From RGIG4079 sp045596365 (GTDB taxonomy: Bacteria > Bacteroidota > Bacteroidia > Bacteroidales > Muribaculaceae), in assembly GCA_045596365.1 (NCBI GenBank), contig JAZOCE010000022.1:51123-115122 (forward strand): 64,000 nucleotides of DNA, written 5' to 3'. Position 1 is the first letter of the stretch. Each line of letters opens with the position of its first letter. The position numbers were made by a program, and so were the translations under genes. Of this stretch, positions 1-8,566 are shown piece by piece. The notes beneath the pieces were generated by a model. That model made no database searches. It was not told where the DNA came from and saw only the letters and a program-made list of their open reading frames with translations.

Positions 1-1
1 C

Positions 2-805
2 TTCTGGAATATGGCGGAGGTGAGATTCTTCCTGAAATGCATTGAGGCAGATACACATACTCCTCTCATCGCAGATGAAGTATGGGAGAAATCGAAGCAG
101 CGGACATACTCCACCTATGCAGACTCGGCAAGCCTTTGTTATTTACAGCAATGTGTTAAGTTATTTGAGGAGACTAATAAAGCAAAGTATTTGACTGACT
201 TCAAGGAGTATATATTTGAGTCATCAGCAGAAGATTTTTGCGATTTGCAAAATGCAGATGTGGTGGTTTCAACTATACATAAATCAAAAGGAATGGAGTT
301 TGATGATGTGTATATGCTTATCTCCGAGCCACGACAAGTGACAGATGAGGTACTTCGCCGATATTATGTAGGTGTAACTCGTGCCAAGCAACGACTATTC
401 ATACATACTAACAGTTCTATGTTTGATAAATCAAGCATTGCTCAGAAGAGGGAAGAACATACTATTTACGAAATGCCTAATGAGATTGTTCTCCAACTAT
501 CACATAAGGATGTGAATTTAGGATATTTCAAATATTGCAAGAAGAATGTGCTTGCATTGCGTGCAGGACAAAAACTCCGCTATAACAATGGTTATCTATA
601 TGATGTAAAAACGAATAAGCCAGTATGTCAATTATCACAGAAGATAATGAATGAGCTATGTGTTTGGAACGAAAAGAATTATTTTGTGTCAAATGTTTCT
701 ATTCGTTTTATTGTTGCTTGGAAACCTAAAGATGCGCCAAAAGAAGAAAAGGAACATGCAATATTGCTTGTAGATTTGACTTTGGAAAAAGTTTTATTAA
801 CCTGA
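2..805 (+). CDS. C-terminal part of a UvrD/RecQ-type ATP-dependent DNA helicase (cut by window start)
   Basis: The reading frame is open from base 2, so the gene begins before the window and only about 267 C-terminal residues are seen. Helicase motif V-like (VVSTIHKSKGMEFDDVY) and motif VI-like (RRYYVGVTRAKQRLFI) segments are typical of the UvrD/PcrA/Rep C-terminal domain, which couples ATP hydrolysis to unwinding. After them comes an accessory domain of about 120 residues with little recognisable sequence. In Bacteroidales this kind of C-terminus is often found on large RecQ-family fusion helicases, but the N-terminal part needed to decide lies outside. The gene ends with TGA at 803-805. It is followed by a short intergenic stretch holding a possible defence-gene remnant. 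Superfamily 1 assignment is firm; exact subfamily is not. Confidence 0.85.
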   Translation, partial: FWNMAEVRFFLKCIEADTHTPLIADEVWEKSKQRTYSTYADSASLCYLQQCVKLFEETNKAKYLTDFKEYIFESSAEDFCDLQNADVVVSTIHKSKGMEFDDVYMLISEPRQVTDEVLRRYYVGVTRAKQRLFIHTNSSMFDKSSIAQKREEHTIYEMPNEIVLQLSHKDVNLGYFKYCKKNVLALRAGQKLRYNNGYLYDVKTNKPVCQLSQKIMNELCVWNEKNYFVSNVSIRFIVAWKPKDAPKEEKEHAILLVDLTLEKVLLT

Positions 806-898
806 ATTAAAAATAGAAGAAATAAATTGATGAAGAATATTATTAAACTTAATTGTGAATTAATGTTCCTAAATTAGGAAGTTGAAAAAATATTGAAT

Positions 899-976
899 AT
901 GGGAGAAAGCAAAGAAATAAAAGGATTGTGGTGGTTGCCTAATGCAACATTGTCCACCTTGCCCATATACGAGTAA
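899..976 (+). pseudogene. possible N-terminal remnant of an ApeA-like (HEPN anti-phage) gene
   Basis: A 25-codon open frame starts with ATG at 899 and stops at TAA 974-976. Its peptide contains KEIKGLWWLPNATLSTLP. The pattern of a charged lead-in followed by G-x-W-W-L-P resembles, from memory, the first residues of ApeA-type proteins, in which that motif opens the N-terminal domain. The rest of such a protein would be several hundred residues and is absent, so if the resemblance is real this is the stump left by a deletion. A chance short frame is the main alternative. It sits between a helicase gene and the dnaK terminator. Confidence 0.3.
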
Positions 977-997
977 AAACTAAGAATAGCGTAAAAT

Positions 998-1032
998 AAA
1001 TAGAGTGTAACTCATTGAGGTACACTCTATTT
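998..1032 (-). terminator. intrinsic terminator of dnaK
   Basis: A perfect 12-bp inverted repeat (998-1009 with 1021-1032) encloses an 11-base loop that is itself partly palindromic (CTCAttGAG). Read on the minus strand it is followed by a T-rich tail and lies 28 bases past the dnaK stop codon. It also separates dnaK from the convergent helicase gene. Confidence 0.85.
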
Positions 1033-1059
1033 GTCCGTTTTATCGTTTGTTGTCTCAGA

Positions 1060-2964
1060 CTATTTCACTTCCTCGAAGTCAACGTCGGTTACGTTATCAG
1101 CCCCGCCTTGTTGTTGGTTGCCGGGTTGTGCGCCACCTTGTTGAGCGTTGGCTTGAGCTTGTTGTTGAGCATTGATGATATCTTGTTGAGCAGCACCAAA
1201 TGCTGTTTCGATTTCTTTGATTGCTGCGTCAATACCAGCGATATCTTGTGCTTTGTGAGCTTCTTTAAGTTTTGCTACTGCAGCTTCGATAGGAGCTTTC
1301 TTGTCAGCAGGAATTTTATCGCCCAGTTCGCTAAGTTGTTTTTCTGTTTGGAAGATAAGTGCGTCAGCTTGGTTGAGCTTGTCAACGCGTTCTTTTTCTT
1401 TAGCATCGGCAGCAGCGTTAGCAGCAGCTTCATCTTTCATGCGTTTGATTTCAGCATCGCTAAGACCGCTTGACGCTTCAATGCGAATGCTTTGTTCTTT
1501 GCCTGTTGCTTTGTCTTTAGCAGAAACGTTAAGGATACCATTGGCGTCGATTTCAAATGTTACTTCGATTTGAGGTATACCACGTGGAGCAGGTGCAATT
1601 CCGTCTAAGTGGAAACGTCCGAGAGTTTTGTCATCTTTCGCCATTGGGCGTTCTCCTTGAAGCACGTGGATTTCAACAGATGGTTGGTTGTCAGCAGCAG
1701 TTGAGAATACTTCGCTCTTGCGAGTAGGTATTGTAGTATTGGCTTCGATGAGTTTAGTCATTACACCACCGAGAGTTTCGATACCTACTGACAATGGAAC
1801 AACATCAAGAAGAAGAACGTCTTTAACATCGCCTGAAAGTACACCACCTTGGATTGCAGCACCCACAGCTACGACTTCGTCAGGGTTAACACCTTTAGAA
1901 GGTGCTTTGCCAAAGAATTTTTCTACAATTTGTTGGATTGCTGGGATACGAGTAGATCCACCTACAAGTATTACTTCATCAATGTCGCTTGCTGTAAGCC
2001 CGGCGTCCTTAAGTGCTTGTTGGCAAGGAACGATAGTTGCTTGAATTAGGCGGTCAGCAAGTTGCTCAAATTTAGCACGAGTAAGTGTTTTTACCAAGTG
2101 TTTGGGTATGCCGTTAACAGGCATGATATATGGCAAGTTGATTTCAGTGCTTGTTGTGCTTGAAAGCTCGATTTTAGCTTTTTCAGCAGCTTCTTTTAGA
2201 CGTTGAAGAGCCATTGGATCTTGACGCAAGTCAATGCCTTCGTCTTTGATGAATTCTTCAGCAAGCCAGTCGATGATTACGTGGTCGAAGTCATCACCAC
2301 CAAGGTGAGTGTCACCATTAGTTGATTTTACTTCAAATACTCCATCACCAAGTTCAAGGATAGAGATATCAAATGTACCACCACCAAGGTCGAATACTGC
2401 GATTTTTTGATCTTTATCGCTCTTATCAAGACCATATGCGAGAGCAGCAGCAGTTGGCTCGTTTACGATACGTTTAACAGTAAGCCCTGCGATTTCTCCC
2501 GCTTCTTTAGTAGCTTGGCGTTGAGAGTCATTAAAGTAAGCAGGAACAGTAATAACTGCTTCAGTAACTGATTGTCCGAGGTAATCTTCAGCAGTTTTCT
2601 TCATCTTTTGAAGAATCATAGCAGAGATTTCTTGTGGAGTATATTCGCGACCATCGATATCAACACGAGGAGTGTTGTTGTCGCCACGAACTACTTTATA
2701 AGGTACGCGGTCAATTTCTTTAGCTACTTGATCGTATGTTTCACCCATGAAACGCTTGATCGAATAGATAGTGCGTTTAGGGTTAGTAATTGCTTGACGT
2801 TTTGCGGGGTCACCCACTTTGCGTTCACCACCATCAACAAATGCAACGATTGAAGGAGTTGTGTTACGGCCTTCGCTGTTAGGGATAACAACGGGGTCAT
2901 TACCTTCGAGTACAGCAACACATGAGTTGGTTGTTCCTAAGTCAATACCAATGATTTTTCCCAT
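1060..2964 (-). CDS. dnaK: Hsp70 chaperone DnaK
   Basis: This is the cytosolic ATP-dependent chaperone that binds exposed hydrophobic segments with DnaJ and GrpE. The 634-residue product is the normal family length. It opens with the nucleotide-binding signature GKIIGIDLGTTNSCVAV and has the second phosphate motif DLGGGTFDISILELG. Around residues 390-500 lies the substrate-binding beta domain (VPLSVGIETLGGVMTKLI), then a charged helical lid and a Gly/Gln-rich tail ending in DVDFEEVK, close to the canonical EEVD/EEVK end. dnaJ and grpE are not adjacent; the gene stands alone with its own terminator. The start ATG at 2964 gives the canonical N-terminus. No CIRCE operator was seen upstream. Confidence 0.99.
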   Translation of the reverse strand: MGKIIGIDLGTTNSCVAVLEGNDPVVIPNSEGRNTTPSIVAFVDGGERKVGDPAKRQAITNPKRTIYSIKRFMGETYDQVAKEIDRVPYKVVRGDNNTPRVDIDGREYTPQEISAMILQKMKKTAEDYLGQSVTEAVITVPAYFNDSQRQATKEAGEIAGLTVKRIVNEPTAAALAYGLDKSDKDQKIAVFDLGGGTFDISILELGDGVFEVKSTNGDTHLGGDDFDHVIIDWLAEEFIKDEGIDLRQDPMALQRLKEAAEKAKIELSSTTSTEINLPYIMPVNGIPKHLVKTLTRAKFEQLADRLIQATIVPCQQALKDAGLTASDIDEVILVGGSTRIPAIQQIVEKFFGKAPSKGVNPDEVVAVGAAIQGGVLSGDVKDVLLLDVVPLSVGIETLGGVMTKLIEANTTIPTRKSEVFSTAADNQPSVEIHVLQGERPMAKDDKTLGRFHLDGIAPAPRGIPQIEVTFEIDANGILNVSAKDKATGKEQSIRIEASSGLSDAEIKRMKDEAAANAAADAKEKERVDKLNQADALIFQTEKQLSELGDKIPADKKAPIEAAVAKLKEAHKAQDIAGIDAAIKEIETAFGAAQQDIINAQQQAQANAQQGGAQPGNQQQGGADNVTDVDFEEVK

Positions 2965-3009
2965 AATAATTGAGTTTTATAGTTATTAATTTATTTTTCA
3001 GTTTTATTG

Positions 3010-3029
3010 GTTGGGCTTGTTTGCCCAAC
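3010..3029 (-). promoter_or_regulatory. stem-loop in the presumed 5' leader of dnaK
   Basis: GTTGGGC at 3010-3016 pairs perfectly with GCCCAAC at 3023-3029 around a six-base loop. It is GC-rich in a very AT-rich region, 46 bases upstream of the dnaK start. It could be a regulator site or an mRNA structure. It does not match CIRCE. Confidence 0.4.
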
Positions 3030-3289
3030 TGCCTATATAAAAACAAATCTTGTGCCAAAAAGGTTGAAAAGTAAGTAAGTTTTTGAATAATAGTTGATTG
3101 CGTGGAATAAATGGTGCTGACACGTAATATGACAAAACTGACAGAATTACATGGATGAATCCAGATAATCATGATTAATATTGGTGTTGATGTAAAGGGT
3201 ATGTATCAGCTTTGATATATTGATAAAGTGAAAATGTTGTAGAGTATAAAATAAGAGTGATAAATCAAGGATATTAGAAATATATTTTT

Positions 3290-3297
3290 TAAATTTG
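3290..3297 (+). promoter_or_regulatory. -7 promoter box for the propionate (mce-mmdA) operon
   Basis: TAAATTTG matches the Bacteroidetes TAnnTTTG box and predicts a start near 3301 and a leader of about 89 bases. No clean TTTG -33 box was seen at the right distance. Confidence 0.5.
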
Positions 3298-3389
3298 CAA
3301 CGAAGAAGAGGGAAAGGGGATAGTGTGCCTTTTCGCTTTTTCGTGTGTTATAAGTAAAAGATATTATCAAATTCAATAAATTATTTATT

Positions 3390-3809
3390 ATGAAAATTTC
3401 TCATATTGAACACATTGGTATTGCAGTTCCAAGTTTGGACGAAGCTATACCTTTTTATGAAAATGTATTAGGCCTTAAATGTTTTGCTATTGAAGAAGTA
3501 GCCGACCAAAAAGTGCGTACAGCATTTTTTAAGGTTGGTCAAACAAAAATAGAACTTCTTGAAGGAACAAGCGAAGATAGTGCGATTTCTAAATTTATTG
3601 CAAAAAATGGCGGACGCGGTGGTATCCAACACTTTGCTTTTGCAATGGAAGATGGCGTTGCGAATGCTCTTGCTGAAGCAGAAGAAAAAGGATGCGCATT
3701 AATAGATAAAGCTCCTCGCAAAGGCGCTGAAGGTTTAAATATTGCATTCTTGCATCCAAAATCAACATGTGGAGCACTTGTAGAACTCTGTGAAGATCCA
3801 AATAAGTAA
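3390..3809 (+). CDS. mce: methylmalonyl-CoA epimerase
   Basis: The 139-residue protein is a vicinal-oxygen-chelate fold enzyme that interconverts (S)- and (R)-methylmalonyl-CoA, linking the B12-dependent mutase to the decarboxylase in the succinate-to-propionate route. It begins KISHIEHIGIAVPSLDEAI, where the His of the HIGIAV stretch is a metal ligand in the family. It also carries the central QHFAFAM motif and a C-terminal LVELCE with the final Glu ligand. Length is normal for the family. It is the first gene of a tight five-gene operon (18 bases to the carboxyltransferase gene). The mutase genes are not in this window. Confidence 0.95.
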   Translation: MKISHIEHIGIAVPSLDEAIPFYENVLGLKCFAIEEVADQKVRTAFFKVGQTKIELLEGTSEDSAISKFIAKNGGRGGIQHFAFAMEDGVANALAEAEEKGCALIDKAPRKGAEGLNIAFLHPKSTCGALVELCEDPNK

Positions 3810-3827
3810 TCATTCAAATTTATAATA

Positions 3828-5381
3828 ATGAGTAATCAACTTGCAAAAGTACAAGAGCTTATCGCTTTGCGCAATGAAGCTCGTCTTGGTGGCGGTGAAA
3901 AAGCTATCCAAAAACAACACGAAAGAGGCAAATATACAGCACGTGAGCGCATTGCTCAATTGCTTGATGAAGGTTCTTTTGAAGAACTTGATATGTTTGT
4001 AAAACATCGTTGTACAAATTTCGGTCAAGAAAAGAAAAGCTATCTTGGTGATGGTGTTGTAACAGGTTATGGAACAATCGAAGGTCGCCTCGTTTATGTA
4101 TTTGCACAAGATTTTACTGTATTCGGTGGGTCATTGTCAGAAACAATGGCATTGAAGATTTGTAAAGTAATGGATATGGCAATGAAGATGGGTGCTCCTG
4201 TAATTGGTCTTAATGACTCAGGTGGTGCTCGTATTCAAGAAGGTATTAACGCTCTTGCCGGTTATGCTGAAATTTTCCAACGCAACATTATGGCATCAGG
4301 TGTGATTCCTCAAATTTCCGGGATCCTTGGTCCATGTGCCGGTGGTGCAGTGTATTCTCCTGCATTGACTGACTTTACTATTATGGCTAAAGGAATTTCT
4401 TACATGTTCCTAACAGGTCCAAAAGTAGTGAAAACAGTAACAGGTGAAGATGTAACACAAGATGCCCTTGGTGGAGCTGAAGTTCATTCAACAAAGAGTG
4501 GTGTTGCTCATTTTGCTGCTGAAGATGGCGAAGATGCAATTAAGATTATCCGTAAGCTATTTAGCTTCATCCCTCAAAATAACTTGGAAGAACCACCAGT
4601 GGTTCCATGTACAGACCCAATTGATCGTCTTGAAGATGCTCTTAACGAAATCGTTCCTGATTCGGCAAACAAACCATATGATATGTATGAAGTAATCGGA
4701 GCTATCGTTGACAATGGCGAATTCCTTGAGGTGCAACGCGACTATGCTAAGAACCTTATCGTAGGTTTTGCTCGTTTCAATGGTCAAGCTGTGGGTATTG
4801 TTGCTAACCAGCCAAAATTCCTCGCTGGTGTGCTTGATAGCAATGCTTCACGCAAGGGTGCACGTTTCGTGCGTTTCTGTGATGCTTTTAATATTCCATT
4901 GGTAACACTTGTTGATGTACCTGGATTCCTTCCCGGTACAGGTCAAGAATACAATGGCGTAATTCTTCATGGCGCTAAATTGCTTTATGCTTATGGTGAA
5001 GCTACTGTTCCTAAAGTAACTGTTACACTTCGCAAGAGCTATGGTGGTAGCCATATCGTGATGAGTTGTAAACAACTTCGTGGCGATATGAACTACGCTT
5101 GGCCAACTGCTGAAATCGCTGTAATGGGTGGTGCCGGTGCTGTTGAGGTACTTTATGCCCGTGAAGCTAAAGAAGCAGAAAACCCTGCTCAAGTACTTGC
5201 AGAAAAAGAACAAGAATACAACAAATTGTTCTGCAATCCTTACAATGCAGCTAAATATGGTTACATTGATGATGTTATTGAACCACGCAACACCCGTTTC
5301 CGTGTGATTCGTGCTCTTCAACAACTTGCAACTAAGAAAGTTACTAATCCTGCTAAGAAGCACGGTAATATTCCTCTATAA
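3828..5381 (+). CDS. mmdA: methylmalonyl-CoA decarboxylase alpha subunit / propionyl-CoA carboxylase beta-type carboxyltransferase
   Basis: The 517-residue protein is a biotin-dependent acyl-CoA carboxyltransferase that moves the carboxyl group of methylmalonyl-CoA onto biotin. It has the N- and C-lobes of the crotonase-like carboxyltransferase fold. The N-lobe contains LNDSGGARIQEGINALAGY and GPCAGGAVYSPALTDF; the C-lobe contains VDVPGFLPGTGQEYNGVI and a second GG oxyanion region (KSYGGSHIVM). Because the OadG-like, biotin-carrier and OadB-type membrane subunits follow directly and no biotin carboxylase gene is present, the complex most likely runs as a sodium-pumping decarboxylase rather than as a carboxylase. 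Confidence 0.95.
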   Translation: MSNQLAKVQELIALRNEARLGGGEKAIQKQHERGKYTARERIAQLLDEGSFEELDMFVKHRCTNFGQEKKSYLGDGVVTGYGTIEGRLVYVFAQDFTVFGGSLSETMALKICKVMDMAMKMGAPVIGLNDSGGARIQEGINALAGYAEIFQRNIMASGVIPQISGILGPCAGGAVYSPALTDFTIMAKGISYMFLTGPKVVKTVTGEDVTQDALGGAEVHSTKSGVAHFAAEDGEDAIKIIRKLFSFIPQNNLEEPPVVPCTDPIDRLEDALNEIVPDSANKPYDMYEVIGAIVDNGEFLEVQRDYAKNLIVGFARFNGQAVGIVANQPKFLAGVLDSNASRKGARFVRFCDAFNIPLVTLVDVPGFLPGTGQEYNGVILHGAKLLYAYGEATVPKVTVTLRKSYGGSHIVMSCKQLRGDMNYAWPTAEIAVMGGAGAVEVLYAREAKEAENPAQVLAEKEQEYNKLFCNPYNAAKYGYIDDVIEPRNTRFRVIRALQQLATKKVTNPAKKHGNIPL

Positions 5382-5398
5382 TATACGGAAGATTCAAT

Positions 5399-6307
5399 AT
5401 GAAAAAGAATATATTATTAGTAATCATCGCTGTAGTTGCATGTGCAATGACTACTTATGCTCAAGGGCGTAAGGGTTTGTACATCAATGAAGTGATGGTG
5501 CAGAATGATAGTAGTAGTGTTATTGACGAATATGGCTTATATCATGCTTGGGTAGAGTTGTTTAACTCAACTCATGCCCCTATGGAAATCTCAAGCGTGT
5601 TTTTGACAAATGATCCCAATGTCCCTAAGAAATATCCTGTGCCTCTTGGTGATGTCAAGACAGAAATGCCCCCTCGTCAACATGTGATTTTCTGGGCGGA
5701 TAATGAGCCAAACAAAGGAACTTTCCATTTGAGTTTCAAACTTGAGGCAGGAAAAGATAATTGGATTGGAATTTATGATGCCGATGGAATTACACTTATT
5801 GACTCTGTAACAGTTCCTGCTAATCTTGCTTCAAATACAACATGGGCGCGAATTGCTGATGGTGAAGCAGGCTGGGAAGTTAGAGATGGAAGTGAAGCTA
5901 AATACATTACACCAAGCAGTAACAATATCATTGTAGATACTAATGATAAAGTTGACATGTTTGCAGAAAAAGATGCAAATGGCTTTGTGTTGACCTTAAT
6001 GGCTATGGCTATTGTTTTCAGCGCATTGTTGGTGTTAAGTATATGTTTCTATATCATTAGTAAGATAGGTGAAAAAATTTCTAAAATTAATAAACTTAAA
6101 GCGCAAGGCATTGCACCAGAAGAAGTAGCTAAGGGTGAAAAAATCAATGATTCTGGTGAGGAGATTGCTGCTATAGTAATGGCATTGCATGAACACATGA
6201 ATGCTCATGATCAAGAAAATACTATTCTTACTATAAACAAAGTGAAACGTGCATATTCTCCATGGAGTTCAAAGATCTATGGCTTGCGCGAATTGCCTCG
6301 TCGTTAA
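5399..6307 (+). CDS. OadG-family decarboxylase subunit with an exported lamin-tail-like domain
   Basis: This 302-residue protein has a signal peptide at residues 1-22 (ending TTYAQ). A domain at roughly 26-140 reads like a lamin-tail (LTD) beta-sandwich (INEVM, WVELFN, FWADN, HLSF). A single membrane helix follows at about 195-220, then a cytoplasmic tail with a basic stretch and PWSSKIYGLREL. The helix plus tail and the position between the carboxyltransferase and biotin-carrier genes fit OadG/MmdD, the small subunit that anchors the decarboxylase to the membrane beta subunit. Classical OadG is only about 80 residues, so the external domain is an addition. It lies 17 bases after mmdA. Confidence 0.75.
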   Translation: MKKNILLVIIAVVACAMTTYAQGRKGLYINEVMVQNDSSSVIDEYGLYHAWVELFNSTHAPMEISSVFLTNDPNVPKKYPVPLGDVKTEMPPRQHVIFWADNEPNKGTFHLSFKLEAGKDNWIGIYDADGITLIDSVTVPANLASNTTWARIADGEAGWEVRDGSEAKYITPSSNNIIVDTNDKVDMFAEKDANGFVLTLMAMAIVFSALLVLSICFYIISKIGEKISKINKLKAQGIAPEEVAKGEKINDSGEEIAAIVMALHEHMNAHDQENTILTINKVKRAYSPWSSKIYGLRELPRR

Positions 6308-6335
6308 TCATCTCAAACTAAAAAACTTTACAAAA

Positions 6336-6770
6336 ATGAAAGAATATAAATACAAAATCAATGGTAACTTGTATAAAGTTGCCGTAGGAGATATAGATAA
6401 TAATGTTGCTCAAGTTGAAGTTAATGGAACACCTTATGCAGTTGAACTTGAAAAGAAAGAAGTGGTTACTGTTGTAAATAAACCACGTCCTTCTGCTGCT
6501 CCACGTACAGAAACAGGTGCAAAAGTAATTTCTAAACCAACAGCAAACACCGCCGGAGGAATAGGAATTAAAGCTCCGCTCCCTGGTGTCGTATTATCAA
6601 TTAATGTTAAGATTGGAGATGCAGTAAAAGCCTCTGATACAGTTCTTGTTCTTGAAGCAATGAAGATGGAAAATGCTATTCATGCAGGCCGAGATGGAAA
6701 AGTTGCGGCAATCAACGTAAATGTTGGAGACTCTGTGCTTGAAGGCAATGTATTAATCACTCTTGAATAA
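6336..6770 (+). CDS. mmdC: biotin carboxyl carrier subunit of methylmalonyl-CoA decarboxylase
   Basis: The 144-residue protein ends in a biotinyl domain with the canonical EAMKMEN motif, lysine 110 being the biotinylation site. An Ala/Pro/Thr-rich flexible linker (about 45-75) precedes it, with a short N-terminal beta domain in front. It carries the carboxyl group from the carboxyltransferase to the membrane beta subunit. ATG 6336 is preferred over the in-frame upstream start at 6249, because that one would overlap the preceding gene by 59 bases and add an unrelated N-terminus. Ten bases separate it from the beta subunit gene. Confidence 0.93.
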   Translation: MKEYKYKINGNLYKVAVGDIDNNVAQVEVNGTPYAVELEKKEVVTVVNKPRPSAAPRTETGAKVISKPTANTAGGIGIKAPLPGVVLSINVKIGDAVKASDTVLVLEAMKMENAIHAGRDGKVAAINVNVGDSVLEGNVLITLE

Positions 6771-6780
6771 ATTCTGAATT

Positions 6781-7941
6781 ATGGGTGAACAATCATTAAG
6801 TGAATTTATGTTGCAAAACCTTCAGCATTTTTGGGATCTGACAGGTTTTAACAACGCTACATGGGAGCATTTTGTAATGCTTGCAGTGGGTATGTTCTTT
6901 TTATGGTTAGCCATAAAGAAGAATTTTGAACCGATGTTGCTCGTTCCTATTGGTTTTGGTATTTTGATTGGAAATATTCCGTTTGCTGCAGGAACAGAAG
7001 TTGGGATTTATGAAGAAGGAACAGTATTGAATATCCTTTATAATGGAGTAAGCGCCGGATGGTATCCTCCTTTGATTTTCTTGGGTATTGGTGCGATGAC
7101 CGACTTTACTGCATTGATAGCTAATCCTAAGTTAATGCTTGTGGGTGCTGCTGCCCAATTTGGTATTTTCGGTGCCTATATGGTTGCTCTTGCTCTTGGC
7201 TTTGCACCGGATCAAGCAGGTGCTATAGCTATCATTGGTGGTGCCGATGGTCCAACAGCTATTTTCTTGTCGTCAAAACTGGCTCCTAATTTGATGGGTG
7301 CTATCGCAGTTTCGGCTTATTCTTATATGGCTCTTGTGCCTGTAATTCAGCCTCCAATCATGCGATTGCTTACGACAAAGAAAGAGCGTGTTATAAAGAT
7401 GAAGCCTGCTCGCGCGGTTTCTCAAAACGAGAAGATTATTTTCCCAATTGTTGGGCTACTGTTGACTTGTTTTGTAGTACCAACAGCTCTTCCATTGTTG
7501 GGAATGTTGTTCTTTGGTAACTTGTTGCGTGAATGTGGAGTAACAACGCGTTTGGCTAAAACAGCAAGCAATGCATTGACCGATATTGTTACAATTCTAC
7601 TTGGTATGACAGTGGGTGCTTCAACACAAGCATCAGAATTCTTGACAGCAGAAACGATTGGTATTTTTGCTCTTGGATTTATGGCATTTATTATTGCATC
7701 TACATCAGGAGTGTTGTTTGTTAAGTTGTTTAATATAGTGTTGCCGAAGAGTAAAAAACTCAATCCGCTTATCGGAAATGCCGGAGTTTCGGCTGTGCCT
7801 ATGTCGGCTCGTATCTCAAATAATTTAGGCCTTGAGTATGATCCATCAAATTACTTGTTGATGCATGCAATGGGACCAAATGTAGCAGGCGTAATCGGCT
7901 CAGCAACAGCTGCCGGAGTACTACTTGCATTCTTAGCATAG
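6781..7941 (+). CDS. mmdB: sodium-translocating decarboxylase beta subunit (OadB/MmdB/GcdB family)
   Basis: A very hydrophobic 386-residue protein with about nine to eleven membrane spans. It decarboxylates carboxybiotin and exports sodium ions, turning methylmalonyl-CoA decarboxylation into a sodium gradient. Family signatures visible are GGADGPTAIFLSS (Asp about 156, at the sodium/proton site in characterised homologues), SAYSYMALVPVIQPP and NAGVSAVPMSAR near the end. The last helix segment (HAMGPNVAGVIGSA) is also typical. It ends the operon and is followed by a strong hairpin terminator. Confidence 0.95.
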   Translation: MGEQSLSEFMLQNLQHFWDLTGFNNATWEHFVMLAVGMFFLWLAIKKNFEPMLLVPIGFGILIGNIPFAAGTEVGIYEEGTVLNILYNGVSAGWYPPLIFLGIGAMTDFTALIANPKLMLVGAAAQFGIFGAYMVALALGFAPDQAGAIAIIGGADGPTAIFLSSKLAPNLMGAIAVSAYSYMALVPVIQPPIMRLLTTKKERVIKMKPARAVSQNEKIIFPIVGLLLTCFVVPTALPLLGMLFFGNLLRECGVTTRLAKTASNALTDIVTILLGMTVGASTQASEFLTAETIGIFALGFMAFIIASTSGVLFVKLFNIVLPKSKKLNPLIGNAGVSAVPMSARISNNLGLEYDPSNYLLMHAMGPNVAGVIGSATAAGVLLAFLA

Positions 7942-7961
7942 GAAATTTAATTATTTATATT

Positions 7962-7992
7962 ATGGCGGCGATTTCATTGAAATCGCCGCCAT
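7962..7992 (+). terminator. terminator of the propionate operon
   Basis: A perfect 14-bp stem (7962-7975 with 7979-7992), rich in GC, encloses a three-base loop. It lies 20 bases after the beta-subunit stop and is followed by TGTTTAAAAA. Confidence 0.85.
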
Positions 7993-8104
7993 TGTTTAAA
8001 AATGTTAGTTGAGTAAATTATTGTTAATTGACAGAACAAAACTATTAGATGTGTGTTACATTTATATATTGCATCACATATCTTAACCTGTAAATGTTAG
8101 TATT

Positions 8105-8455
8105 ATGATTACCGGTAAAGTCATACAAGAAGTTTATAAGAAATACCGAAAATGTCCTCCAACACTTGATAGTATTGACTTAAATTTGTTGGATGGTGTA
8201 GTTTCTGAAGTTCATAATATTAAAATTCAAGAGAAACATCTTATTATAGGAAGCGTTGATGAGAAATCACCATTTCATTCGTTGCCACTGAATAAAATAC
8301 ATGGCATTGTGAATTTTGAGAATTGTGTGGCAATTGTGTTTCATTCCTCTATCTTGTTCCTTGACAAGAAAGAAGATAAAGTACAGATACATTTGAAAAT
8401 GAAAAAACCAAATATTTTGCAGCGATTAATGATGCGTTTTTATCGAGAGAAATAG
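8105..8455 (+). CDS. hypothetical 116-residue protein
   Basis: Not recognised. The product is small and soluble-looking with a basic C-terminus (KMKKPNILQRLMMRFYREK). It has alternating hydrophobic strands (HLIIGSV, HGIVNF, VAIVFHSSILFL) that suggest a mostly beta fold. It lacks a signal peptide and cysteine motif. It stands between the propionate terminator and aspS with its own upstream gap of 163 bases. Codon use resembles its neighbours, so it is probably a real gene. Confidence 0.65.
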   Translation: MITGKVIQEVYKKYRKCPPTLDSIDLNLLDGVVSEVHNIKIQEKHLIIGSVDEKSPFHSLPLNKIHGIVNFENCVAIVFHSSILFLDKKEDKVQIHLKMKKPNILQRLMMRFYREK

Positions 8456-8513
8456 TCGGAGTTAGTAAAATAGATTAAATTATTGTGCTGAGATTTCCTG
8501 TTTACATCTAATT

Positions 8514-8521
8514 GCAGTATC
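8514..8521 (+). promoter_or_regulatory. probable -7 box for aspS
   Basis: A near-consensus TATCTTTA lies within the 111-base gap before aspS, about 45 bases upstream of the start codon. Last base differs from the usual G, so the call is tentative. Confidence 0.4.
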
Positions 8522-8566
8522 TTTACACAAAATTTAGTTACATTAGAATTAAAATATCCAACAAAT

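Larger units (their letters stand above)
2965..3389. other. divergent intergenic region between dnaK and the propionate operon
   Basis: This 425-base AT-rich stretch carries the control regions of two diverging units. On the dnaK side there is a stem-loop at 3010-3029. On the epimerase side there is a TAAATTTG -7 box at 3290-3297. No convincing open frame is present. No exact TAnnTTTG box was found for dnaK, so its promoter may use another sigma factor or a degenerate box. Confidence 0.6.
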
